From: Bradyrhizobium sp. AUGA SZCCT0176
Lineage (GTDB): Bacteria; Pseudomonadota; Alphaproteobacteria; Rhizobiales; Xanthobacteraceae
NCBI RefSeq assembly: GCF_018130145.1
Contig: NZ_JAFCMB010000028.1
Coordinates: 1-64,000, forward strand
DNA length: 64,000 nt
Reading direction: 5' to 3'
The notes beneath the pieces were generated by a model, which saw only the letters and a list, made by a program, of their open reading frames with translations, did not search any database and was not told the DNA's origin. A program made the position numbers and the translations under genes. Below are positions 52,435 through 60,515 of this stretch, one piece after another. Numbering within the stretch: the first letter of the stretch is position 1; every line of letters starts with the position of its first letter.

Positions 52435-52917
52435 CTATGGCGGCCGTTCGCGCGCGGCCATCCAGGCGAGTGCGAGGTAGGCTGCCAGCATCACGGCTTC
52501 GACGCCGACCACCGTCAGGCTGCCGCCGTAGATGCCAGGAAACATCAATTCGATGACGGCCATCGACACCACTGTCGTGAGCCACACCACCGCGCCCCAG
52601 GGCGTCGCAAGCCACAGACCCACGGCGGCGACGAGTTCAATCACGGCGAAATAGATCGTCGCGGTCTGCCAGGCCATCGACTGGTTTTCGAACGCCTCTT
52701 CCTCGCCGCCGATGAAACCGGTCACCTGCGCCCAATGGTAAAGGCCCTTGGCGATCGAGATGACCGCCATGATGCGCAGGAACAGCACCAGCCGCCGGGT
52801 CCACGCGTTGTCATCAGGCTCGATCCGCTCGGACGAGATCGCCGCCACCGACATCGCATTGTCCCGGGCGTTGTCCCTGTTATCCCGCGACGGGTCGCGC
52901 GCGGAGGTGTCAGACAT
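52435..52917 (-). CDS. DUF6163-type membrane protein
   Basis: A 160-residue inner-membrane protein with about four segments (LVLFLRIMAVISIAKGLYHW; IYFAVIELVAAVGLWLA; AVVWLTTVVSMAVIELMF; VVGVEAVMLAAYLALAWMAA). It resembles the DUF6163 proteins that lie between ldtR and hemB in Bradyrhizobium. The N-terminus is charged and disordered, with short RDN repeats. No function is known. Confidence 0.72.
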   Translation of the reverse strand: MSDTSARDPSRDNRDNARDNAMSVAAISSERIEPDDNAWTRRLVLFLRIMAVISIAKGLYHWAQVTGFIGGEEEAFENQSMAWQTATIYFAVIELVAAVGLWLATPWGAVVWLTTVVSMAVIELMFPGIYGGSLTVVGVEAVMLAAYLALAWMAARERPP

Positions 52918-53097
52918 GAGAATCGGTGCTCACAGGCGAAAACGGGTCCTTATAGGCGGAGTCTTGGCCCGCCGGGTCGGCAAAATCAATTGCCGCTGGC
53001 GCAAATCAAGCTGCGGTGACGCGGCCGTTCCGGAATGCTAGAATTAGACCAGGTCCAAATCAGGCCAAATCAGCCTTCCGCCGGGGAGTACCATCAT

Positions 53098-54159
53098 ATG
53101 GCGATCAAATTCGGGCGCCCGATCGAAATGCGCGACGCACCGCGGCACCAGACCGCCCTCACCTCGGCCCCGCTCGACCTCGCGATCCGCCCCCGCCGCA
53201 ACCGCAAGGCCGAATGGGCGCGACGGATGGTGCGGGAAAACGTGCTGACGACCGACGATCTGATCTGGCCGTTGTTCATCGTCGGCGGCCACAATACGCG
53301 CACCGCGGTCGCCTCGATGCCCGGCATCGACCGCATCACCGTCGACCAGGCGGTCCGTGATGCCGAGCGCGCGGCGAAGCTGAACATCCCCTGCATCGCG
53401 CTGTTCCCCTATACCGACCCTTCGCTGCGCGACGAACAGGGGTCCGAGGCGCTGAACCCGGACAACCTCGTCTGCCAGTCGGTGCGCGCGATCAAGAAGG
53501 AATTCCCGGGCCTCGGCGTGCTCTGCGACGTGGCGCTGGATCCCTTCACGAGTCACGGCCATGACGGCTTGATCGAGGACGGCAAAATCCTGAACGACGA
53601 AACCGTCGCCGTGCTGGTCCGGCAGGCGCTGGTGCAGGCCGAAGCCGGCTGCGACGTGATCGCGCCTTCCGACATGATGGACGGCCGCGTCGGCGCGATC
53701 CGCGAGGCGCTGGACGATGAAGGCTTTACCGACGTGCAGATCATGTCGTACGCGGCGAAGTATGCCTCCGCCTTCTACGGCCCGTTCCGCGACGCCATCG
53801 GTTCGGCCAAAACGCTGACCGGCGACAAGCGCACCTATCAGATGGACAGTGCCAATTCCAATGAGGCGCTGCGCGAGGTCGAACTCGACATCGCCGAAGG
53901 CGCCGACATGGTGATGGTGAAGCCCGGCATGCCCTATCTCGACATCGTGCGGCGGGTAAAGGACACCTTTGCGATGCCGACCTTTGTCTACCAGGTGTCG
54001 GGCGAGTACGCGATGATCGCGGCAGCCGCCGGCAACGGCTGGATCGACGGCGAACGCGCGATGATGGAAAGCCTGCTCGCCTTCAAGCGCGCCGGCGCCG
54101 ACGGTATTTTGACCTACTTTGCGCCGAAGGCGGCGGAGAAGATCAAGGCGGAGAGCTGA
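53098..54159 (+). CDS. hemB: Delta-aminolevulinic acid dehydratase
   Basis: Joins two aminolevulinate molecules to porphobilinogen in haem synthesis. ATG 53098 (MAIKFGRPIEMRDAPRHQTA), preceded by GGGGAG, gives 353 residues. The active-site Lys are in SYAAKYASAFYGPFRD and MVMVKPGMPYLDIVRRVKDT. The metal site has CDVALDPFTSHGHDG, with Asp in place of the zinc-type Cys triad, as in Mg-dependent alphaproteobacterial HemB. It is divergent from the DUF6163 gene. Confidence 0.96.
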   Translation: MAIKFGRPIEMRDAPRHQTALTSAPLDLAIRPRRNRKAEWARRMVRENVLTTDDLIWPLFIVGGHNTRTAVASMPGIDRITVDQAVRDAERAAKLNIPCIALFPYTDPSLRDEQGSEALNPDNLVCQSVRAIKKEFPGLGVLCDVALDPFTSHGHDGLIEDGKILNDETVAVLVRQALVQAEAGCDVIAPSDMMDGRVGAIREALDDEGFTDVQIMSYAAKYASAFYGPFRDAIGSAKTLTGDKRTYQMDSANSNEALREVELDIAEGADMVMVKPGMPYLDIVRRVKDTFAMPTFVYQVSGEYAMIAAAAGNGWIDGERAMMESLLAFKRAGADGILTYFAPKAAEKIKAES

Positions 54160-54180
54160 GCCGCCGGTCTCTCTCCATCC

Positions 54181-54206
54181 GTCGTCCCGGCGAAGGCCGG
54201 GACGAC
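54181..54206. repeat. Perfect hairpin after hemB
   Basis: GTCGTCCCGGC-GAAG-GCCGGGACGAC has perfect 11-base arms. No T run follows, so it is more likely a common intergenic repeat than a classical terminator, although it may stabilise the hemB mRNA end. Confidence 0.75.
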
Positions 54207-54341
54207 AAATAACCCAGCCCCCGAATCGCCTGAATATTGCCGTTTCGTAACCGTCGCAGGGCTTGCGCGCGCGGGGGCGGTTCCCATGTCTCGGCTTAAT
54301 GTGTTGGCTTGCGGGAATATGCACGGTCTGGAGGACTGATC

Positions 54342-54911
54342 ATGTCGTATAGCGGTTCGGGTAATACCGGTGGCGGCCCTTCAAGTGCTGGCGGCGGCTG
54401 GCGAAATGATGGCGGCGTGCAGCCGCATGCGTTCGACCCCGATTTGCAGCCGGAACTGTTTCGCGGCCTGCTGACGCGGCGGGTGTTCGCCTTTCTGATC
54501 GACCTCGTCGTGCTGTCGGTCCCGGTGATCCTCGGCTACATCTTCATCGCGGTGTTCGGCCTGATCACGCTTGGGCTCGGCTGGGCGCTGTTCTGGCTGG
54601 CCTGGCCGGCCACGATCGTCTGGGCCATCGTCTATTACGGCTCTTCCCTCGGCGGGCCGCATTCGGCGACCATGGGCATGCGCGTGATGGATCTGGAACT
54701 GCGCACCTGGTACGGCGCACCGGGCTATTTCGTGCTCGGCGCCACCCATGCCGTGCTATTCTGGGTGTCGATCTCGTTCCTGACGCCGCTGGTGCTCCTG
54801 ATCGGCCTGTTCAATGGCCGCCGCCGGTTGCTGCATGACATCGTGCTGGGAACCGTTGTCATCAACAGCTCGGTTCGCACACAGGTTGTACCTCCAGCGC
54901 GCGCCTATTGA
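54342..54911 (+). CDS. RDD family membrane protein
   Basis: A 189-residue inner-membrane protein. After a Gly/Ser-rich start (MSYSGSGNTGGGPSSAGGGW) comes the RDD domain: RRVFAFLIDLVVLSVPVILG, HSATMGMRVMDLELRTWYGA, then DIVLGTVVI. The function is not established for most members. ATG 54342 has GGAGG about ten bases upstream. It precedes bpt by 159 bases. Confidence 0.88.
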   Translation: MSYSGSGNTGGGPSSAGGGWRNDGGVQPHAFDPDLQPELFRGLLTRRVFAFLIDLVVLSVPVILGYIFIAVFGLITLGLGWALFWLAWPATIVWAIVYYGSSLGGPHSATMGMRVMDLELRTWYGAPGYFVLGATHAVLFWVSISFLTPLVLLIGLFNGRRRLLHDIVLGTVVINSSVRTQVVPPARAY

Positions 54912-55070
54912 AGGGATGTCACACTCCAAATTGATTGACCGTCAGCCCCCGCGGCGCGATGCTCAGGTTTGTTCGGCCCGGATCAGGATCGGGGCCGAGC
55001 TTCCCTCACCGGTACCAATTGTTCACCGGAAAGCGTTATCGTTCGTGTTTCGGAGGCCTGACGACCCGAC

Positions 55071-55847
55071 GTGACCCAGCATTCGCGTGATACCCCGCAG
55101 TTTTACCTGACGGCGCCCTCGCCCTGCCCCTATCTGCCGGGACGGCACGAGCGCAAGGTGTTCACGCATCTGGTCGGCGACAAGGCCGGCGACCTCAACG
55201 ACCTCCTCACCCATGGCGGCTTCCGGCGCAGCCAGTCGATCGCCTACCGGCCGGCCTGCGACCAGTGCCGCGCCTGCGTTTCCGTGCGCGTCGTCGCCAA
55301 CGAGTTCCGGCCCTCGCGCAATTTCCGCAAAATTCTGGCGCGCAATGCCGACATCATCGGCGAGCAGCGCAGCGCGGTCCCGACCTCGGAACAATATTCG
55401 GTGTTCCGCGCCTATCTCGACCGGCGCCACCGCCATGGCGGCATGGCCGACATGACCGTGCTCGACTACGCCATGATGGTGGAAGACAGCCACGTCGAAA
55501 CCCGCATCATCGAATACCGCAAGCGCAACGTCGATTCCGGCATCACCGGCCGCGGCGAGGAGCTGATCGCCGTTGCCCTGACCGACGTGCTCAGCGACGG
55601 GCTGTCGATGGTGTATTCGTTCTTCGAGCCGTCCGAGCAAAGTCGTTCGCTCGGCACCTTCATGATCCTCGACCACATCACGCGCGCCAGGCGCCTGGGG
55701 CTCCCATACGTCTATCTCGGCTACTGGATCGAAGGCTCCAAGAAGATGGACTACAAGGGCCGCTTCCTGCCGCAGCAGCGGCTGGCGCCCTCAGGCTGGC
55801 TGCGCATCGACGCGTCAGGCGAAGTGCTGACCGAGCCGCAGGATTAG
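55071..55847 (+). CDS. bpt: Aspartate/glutamate leucyltransferase (Bpt)
   Basis: Transfers Leu from leucyl-tRNA to N-terminal Asp or Glu of proteins, marking them for ClpAP in the bacterial N-end rule. GTG 55071 gives 258 residues. The N-terminal Cys motif is CPYLPGRHERKVFTHLVG with RPACDQCRACVSVRV, and the C-terminal part has GYWIEGSKKMDYKGRFLPQQ. It is the usual length. No aat gene is nearby. Confidence 0.93.
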   Translation: MTQHSRDTPQFYLTAPSPCPYLPGRHERKVFTHLVGDKAGDLNDLLTHGGFRRSQSIAYRPACDQCRACVSVRVVANEFRPSRNFRKILARNADIIGEQRSAVPTSEQYSVFRAYLDRRHRHGGMADMTVLDYAMMVEDSHVETRIIEYRKRNVDSGITGRGEELIAVALTDVLSDGLSMVYSFFEPSEQSRSLGTFMILDHITRARRLGLPYVYLGYWIEGSKKMDYKGRFLPQQRLAPSGWLRIDASGEVLTEPQD

Positions 55848-55856
55848 AGCTTCTTG

Positions 55857-56025
55857 TCGTCACCCGGCTTGACCGGGTGACCCAGCACGCCGCGGCTTCT
55901 CGATTGATCACTGACGTCTCTGGAATACTGGGTCGCCCGGTCCCGGCTACGCCAAGGCTTCGCCGAGGCTTCCCTGTGCTGGCACGCCGAAGCTTTAGCG
56001 AAGGCGGCAAGCCGGGCGATGACAG
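55857..56025. repeat. Palindromic repeat (GTCGTCACCCGGCTTGACCGGGTGAC type)
   Basis: A hairpin CACCCGGCTTGACCGGGTG begins the element, CCCAGCA / CTGGGTCGCCCGG lie further in, and GAAGCTTTAGCGAAGGC and GCCGGGCGATGAC end it. It fills the gap between the convergent bpt and mntH genes. Confidence 0.7.
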
Positions 56026-56036
56026 TTGTGGGTATG

Positions 56037-57437
56037 TCAACCGCCGAACAGCGTGTCGTAGAGCAGCTTCACGTTCAGCGTCACGATGATCCCGGCGACG
56101 ATCCATGCCAGCGTGGCGACCGAGCGGGAAATCGCAAAATCACCCATCTTGCGGCGGTCGGAAACGAACCGCACCAGCGGGATCACCGCGAACGGCAATT
56201 GCATCGACAGGATGACCTGGCTGAAGACCAGCAGCTGCGACGTTCCGCGCTCGCCATAGAGCGCGGTGACAATGACGACGGGGACGATCGCGACGCCGCG
56301 GGTGATCAGACGCCGCGCCCAGTTCGGCAGGCGCAGGTGCAAAAAGCCTTCCATCACGATCTGGCCGGCCAGCGTCGCGGTCACCGTCGAGTTGAGGCCG
56401 GACGCCAGCAGCGCGACGGCGAACAGCGTCGAGGCGATCCCGAGGCCCAATAGCGGCGACAACAGCTCATACGCCTGCCCGATCTCGGCCACGTCGGTAC
56501 GGCCGCTGGAATGGAACGTCGAGGCGGCCACGATCAGGATGGCGGCGTTGATGAACAGCGCCAGCATCAGCGCGATGGTCGAGTCCGTCGTCGCCCATTT
56601 GATCGCATCGCGCCGGCCTTCGTCGGTGCGTGGATAGGCGCGGGTCTGCACGATCGAGGAGTGCAGATAGAGATTATGCGGCATCACGGTGGCGCCGATG
56701 ATGCCGATCGCGATGTAGAGCATCTCAGGATTGGTGACGATTTCGGTCGACGGCAAGAAGCCGCGCAGCATCGCGGCAACAGGGGGCGCGGCGGCGAAGA
56801 TCTGGATCGCAAAGCAGACCGCGATGACGATCAAAAGCGAGATGACGAAGGCTTCGAGGAAGCGAAAACCCTTGTTCATCAGAAGCAGCAGCAGGAAGGC
56901 GTCGAGCGCAGTGATCAGCGCGCCGCCGATCAGCGGAATGCCGAACAACAGCTTCAGCGCAATCGCGGTGCCGATCACTTCCGCCAGATCGCACGCGATG
57001 ATCGCGGCCTCGCAGGCCAGCCACAGCATGAAATTGACGGGACGCGAAAAGCTGGCGCGGCAGGCCTGCGCGAGATCGCGGTCGGTGACGATGCCGAGCC
57101 GAGCGGCGAGCGCCTGCAGCAGGATCGCCATCAGGTTCGACAGCAGGATCACCGACAGCAGCGTGTAGCCGAACTTCGATCCACCGGCGAGGTCGGTCGC
57201 CCAATTGCCGGGATCCATATAGCCGACGGAAACCAGATAGCCGGGCCCAACAAACGCCAGCAGCCGGCGCGCCCAATGGCCACCGAGCGGCACCGCGATG
57301 GTCGCGTTGACTTCGGCCAGACTGCGCTGCCTGTTCGCGGCGGCGTCGGCGCGCCAGCCGGCGTCGGCGTCTTGCAAGGCCACAGGCAAGCTCTCCGAAT
57401 TAGTCTTTCGGCCCAATTCGGGCGTTCGCGCATCCAT
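56037..57437 (-). CDS. mntH: Nramp-family divalent metal transporter (MntH)
   Basis: A proton-coupled manganese importer of the Nramp family with about 11 membrane segments. ATG 57437 (MDARTPELGRKTNSESLPVA) gives 466 residues. The metal-binding TM1 motif is YMDPGNWATD and the TM6 motif is ATVMPHNLYLHSS, both intact with Asp, Asn and Met. A 17-base palindrome at 57467-57483 lies 30 bases upstream, which suggests control by a Mn-responsive Mur/Fur-type repressor. It is divergent from the flotillin operon. Confidence 0.93.
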   Translation of the reverse strand: MDARTPELGRKTNSESLPVALQDADAGWRADAAANRQRSLAEVNATIAVPLGGHWARRLLAFVGPGYLVSVGYMDPGNWATDLAGGSKFGYTLLSVILLSNLMAILLQALAARLGIVTDRDLAQACRASFSRPVNFMLWLACEAAIIACDLAEVIGTAIALKLLFGIPLIGGALITALDAFLLLLLMNKGFRFLEAFVISLLIVIAVCFAIQIFAAAPPVAAMLRGFLPSTEIVTNPEMLYIAIGIIGATVMPHNLYLHSSIVQTRAYPRTDEGRRDAIKWATTDSTIALMLALFINAAILIVAASTFHSSGRTDVAEIGQAYELLSPLLGLGIASTLFAVALLASGLNSTVTATLAGQIVMEGFLHLRLPNWARRLITRGVAIVPVVIVTALYGERGTSQLLVFSQVILSMQLPFAVIPLVRFVSDRRKMGDFAISRSVATLAWIVAGIIVTLNVKLLYDTLFGG

Positions 57438-57466
57438 CTCAGCAAGATGGTCGAAATTCACCCTTA

Positions 57467-57483
57467 TTGCAACTAATTTGCAA
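57467..57483. promoter_or_regulatory. Mur-box-like palindrome upstream of mntH
   Basis: TTGCAA-CTAAT-TTGCAA is 30 bases upstream of the mntH start. TTGCAA is self-complementary, so both half-sites read the same on either strand. A near-identical box lies upstream of the haem peroxidase at 60477. Confidence 0.65.
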
Positions 57484-57607
57484 CTGCATCTGATGATCAC
57501 GAGAACGATACCGGCGCGGCCTGCGCGACCGCGCCAGCTATTTGGCCGGAACCATGAACCGCCGATTCCCCCTCGACGACAAACTGTTCGCGATCAGGGG
57601 ACCAACA

Positions 57608-57898
57608 ATGCTGACCATCAGCACAATCAGAGGGCGCGTCTTGGTTCCATTCGCAGTTCCGGGCTACCTTGCCGGTTGGGAAAGTCCCTTCCCGGCCCAC
57701 CTGGTCTCAGAAGGCCGCGCTTACGAGACCCACATCGGCGTCAAATCGAAATCAATCCGACCGGAGGAGAAGACCGTGGTCTACGAAGGCATCATCCTCG
57801 CACGCAGCGGCCGGCTGCTTGCCGCCATCGCCAGTCAGGCGATTGACGATTTGGAAGGCAACAACAAGGTGGCCCTCGTCAAACAGTCCTCACAATGA
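57608..57898 (+). CDS. Hypothetical protein in the flotillin operon
   Basis: A 96-residue soluble protein, MLTISTIRGRVLVPFAVPGY onward. I chose ATG 57608 with AGGGG eight bases upstream rather than the frame start at 57542. I do not recognise a family. Its stop overlaps the YqiJ-like start by four bases, so it is part of the flotillin operon. Confidence 0.65.
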   Translation: MLTISTIRGRVLVPFAVPGYLAGWESPFPAHLVSEGRAYETHIGVKSKSIRPEEKTVVYEGIILARSGRLLAAIASQAIDDLEGNNKVALVKQSSQ

Positions 57899-58539
57899 GC
57901 GCCGTGATCGACCTCCTGCTGGCGGCGGACGTCCGGCCCTTCACGATTGCCGCGGCGATCGTGGTCGTGCTTGCCGTGATCGAACTGCTGTCGACGATGG
58001 TTGGGTTTTCGCTCAGCCACGTCGTCGGCAAGGACGTCGAGATCGAGGCCGACGGCCACAGCGCCATCTCCGGCCTGTTTCTCTGGATCAATGCGGGGCG
58101 CGTTCCGCTTTTGATTCTTTTGATGTTGACGCTTGGCATCTTTTCGATCGCGGGATTTTTCCTGCAGGCCATCGCGCACAGCGTCGGAATTTCTCTCCCG
58201 GTTTCGCTCGCCGCCGTCGGCGCCATCATCGGCACCATTCCGGCGGTCCGGGTTACCAGCCGCGCTATCTCACGCGTGATCCCGCGCGACGAGACCTATG
58301 CGGTGGATGACGCCGACTTCGTCGGCCAGATCGCCGTGGTTTCGATCGGTCCGCTCGACCAGGGACTGCCCGGCCGCGTCCGTCTCAAGGATGTCTTCGG
58401 CAACTGGCACTCTGTCCCGGCGCGCGCCGGCCCCGATTCGAAAGCGCTCGCGGTCGGCAGCAGCGTGTTGCTGGTCGACCGCGACACCAAGAGCTTTATC
58501 GCGATTGCCGCACCAGCCGACCTCATTGCACAACAATAG
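57895..58539 (+). CDS. YqiJ/NfeD-like membrane protein
   Basis: A 214-residue protein with three membrane segments (FTIAAAIVVVLAVIELLSTM; LLILLMLTLGIFSIAGFFLQ; ISLPVSLAAVGAIIGTIPAV) and a C-terminal OB-fold (FVGQIAVVSIGPLDQGLPGR to LLVDRDTKSFIAIAA). This arrangement matches YqiJ/NfeD-type partners of flotillins. It overlaps the previous gene and is 14 bases before the flotillin gene. Confidence 0.85.
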   Translation: MSAVIDLLLAADVRPFTIAAAIVVVLAVIELLSTMVGFSLSHVVGKDVEIEADGHSAISGLFLWINAGRVPLLILLMLTLGIFSIAGFFLQAIAHSVGISLPVSLAAVGAIIGTIPAVRVTSRAISRVIPRDETYAVDDADFVGQIAVVSIGPLDQGLPGRVRLKDVFGNWHSVPARAGPDSKALAVGSSVLLVDRDTKSFIAIAAPADLIAQQ

Positions 58540-58553
58540 TCATCACACAGGAC

Positions 58554-60326
58554 ATGAACATGTGGGAATTAGCAGTACCGGTCTCTATCGGCGTCCTTCT
58601 CTTTGTCATCATCGGTTTCATGTTCGCGACGCTGTACCGGCGTTCGACCCGCGACGAGGCCTATGTGCGAACCGGTCTCGGCGGTCAGAAAGTCGTTCTC
58701 GACGGCGGCTCCGTCGTGCTTCCGGTTTTCCATTCGACGGCCGCCGTCAATCTGAAGACGTTGCGGCTGGAAGTCGCCCGTGGCGGTCCGGACTCGCTGA
58801 TCACCAAGGACCGCATGCGCGTCGACATCGGCGCCGAATTCTACGTCCGCGTCAAACCCGACATGTCGTCGATCGCGCTGGCCGCGCAGACGCTTGGCAA
58901 CCGCACCAACGACGCCGCTGAATTGCGCGAACTGATCGAGGCGAAATTCGTCGATGGCCTGCGCTCGGTCGCCGCCACCATGCATCTCGAAGAGCTGCAG
59001 GAACAGCGCGCGACCTTCGTCAAATCGGTGCAGGATGCGGTCGGCGCCGACATCCAGAACAACGGCCTCGAGCTTGAATCGGTGTCGCTGACGAGGCTGG
59101 ACCAGAGCGACATCAAGCATTTCAATCCGAGCAATTTCTTCGACGCGCACGGCCTCACCACGCTGACCAAGATCACCAAGGAGCGCGAGCAGGAGCGCAA
59201 CCAGATCGTCCGCACCACCGAGGTGAACATCGCGCAGCAGGACCTGGTCGCCCGCCAGACCACGCTGACCATCGAGAGCACCAAGCGCGAGGCGGAACTG
59301 GCGCAGCAGCGCGACATCGCCAACAAGACCGCCGCGATGCGCGCGCAGACCGCGCAGGTCGAGCAGACCGCGTTGCAGAACGAGGCCGAATACCGCATCC
59401 AGCAGGAACTGGCCGTCGCCAACGTCCAGACCGAGGCCAACCAGGCCCGCGACACCAAGAAGATCGAGGCTGATCTGGCGGTGAAGCGCCGCACCACCGA
59501 AATGGAGCGTGATCTCCAGATCGTGGCGCAGGAAGCGGCGATCGTCGTCGCCACCAAGAACAAAGAGCAATCCGAAGCGCAGACCATCGCCGAGACGGCG
59601 CGCGCGCTTGCGATCGCAGCCGAAGAAAAGGTCACGACCGCGCGGGCCACCGAAATCGCCGAGCGCGACAAGATCATCAACGTGATCGCGGCGCGCAAGG
59701 TGGCGGAAACCGACGCGATGCCGATCACCGTGATGGCGGAAGCCGAACGTCAGGCCGCCGCCAACAAGGCGGAAGCGATCAACGTGCTGGCCCAGGCCGA
59801 CGCCACCGCCGCGACCACGCGTGCGACCGGCGTCAAGGCGCTCGGCGAGGCCGAAGCCGAGGTGGCGGCGCTGAAGGCCGAGGCCCGCAACAAGCTCGGT
59901 GCCGAGATAATCGAATACGACCTCAACCTCGCCCGTATCAACATCATTCCGGGCGCGCTGGCCGAAGCGGTCAAGCCGATCGAGAAGATCTCGGACATCC
60001 GGATCTTCGACACCGGCGGCATGCTCGGTCGTGGTGGCGGCAACGGCGCGATGAATGGCGGCGGCAACGGCGGTCTCGGACTCGGCGACGGTCTCGCCGC
60101 GCAGCTATTGTCGGTATCGGCGTTCAAGCCGATGATCGACAAGATTCTCGGCGAGGCCGGCTTCCCGGCTGGCCCCGACGCCATGACCAGCCTGTTGAAT
60201 GCGCTGCGGTCCGGCAGCGGCCCGCTGACTGAAGTGGAGGCGCCGGCGGCGCCGGTTGCCTCCACGGATACCCCGCCCAAGACCATCTCCGGCACGGGCA
60301 AGGCGACGCTCGGACCGAAGTCGTAG
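58554..60326 (+). CDS. Flotillin family protein (YqiK-like)
   Basis: A 590-residue membrane-microdomain scaffolding protein. One N-terminal membrane segment (SIGVLLFVIIGFMFATLY) is followed by a Band 7/SPFH domain (GGSVVLPVFHSTAAVNLKTL onward), then a long Ala/Glu-rich coiled coil at about 200-430 of the flotillin type (EAEVAALKAEARNKLGAEII). A Gly-rich linker (GGMLGRGGGNGAMNGGGNGG) precedes a hydrophobic C-terminal region. It pairs with the YqiJ-like gene upstream. In E. coli YqiK marks membrane rafts. Confidence 0.9.
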   Translation: MNMWELAVPVSIGVLLFVIIGFMFATLYRRSTRDEAYVRTGLGGQKVVLDGGSVVLPVFHSTAAVNLKTLRLEVARGGPDSLITKDRMRVDIGAEFYVRVKPDMSSIALAAQTLGNRTNDAAELRELIEAKFVDGLRSVAATMHLEELQEQRATFVKSVQDAVGADIQNNGLELESVSLTRLDQSDIKHFNPSNFFDAHGLTTLTKITKEREQERNQIVRTTEVNIAQQDLVARQTTLTIESTKREAELAQQRDIANKTAAMRAQTAQVEQTALQNEAEYRIQQELAVANVQTEANQARDTKKIEADLAVKRRTTEMERDLQIVAQEAAIVVATKNKEQSEAQTIAETARALAIAAEEKVTTARATEIAERDKIINVIAARKVAETDAMPITVMAEAERQAAANKAEAINVLAQADATAATTRATGVKALGEAEAEVAALKAEARNKLGAEIIEYDLNLARINIIPGALAEAVKPIEKISDIRIFDTGGMLGRGGGNGAMNGGGNGGLGLGDGLAAQLLSVSAFKPMIDKILGEAGFPAGPDAMTSLLNALRSGSGPLTEVEAPAAPVASTDTPPKTISGTGKATLGPKS

Positions 60327-60371
60327 TCGTCATGACGGCCTGATCCGCCGTTAGATCGCAAATTTAGAGAG

Positions 60372-60403
60372 GCCCGCCGCACCCGATGCGGCGGGCTTTT
60401 TTT
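60372..60403 (+). terminator. Rho-independent terminator of the flotillin operon
   Basis: GCCCGCCGC (60372-60380), a 7-base loop, GCGGCGGGC (60388-60396), then seven T. A textbook terminator 46 bases past the flotillin stop. Confidence 0.95.
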
Positions 60404-60476
60404 ACGCCTGTCGGGCACGGCGCTTTCGTCCCTCCTCCACTTCTTTATTGCAAATGCCTCTCATTAGTGACACTTG

Positions 60477-60493
60477 TTGCGAATAATTCGCAA
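60477..60493. promoter_or_regulatory. Mur-box-like palindrome upstream of the haem peroxidase
   Basis: TTGCGAAT-A-ATTCGCAA is a perfect 17-base palindrome, 23 bases upstream of the peroxidase start. A direct TTGCAA follows immediately at 60494-60499, and another is at 60448-60453. The pattern TTGCRA-N5-TYGCAA is shared with the mntH site at 57467. Confidence 0.65.
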
Positions 60494-60515
60494 TTGCAAG
60501 TCAGGGAGGCGGTCG

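Noticed and set aside
54181..54206. Rho-independent terminator for hemB
   Set aside because: The hairpin is perfect but no T run follows, and it has the form of a common intergenic repeat, so it was listed as a repeat.
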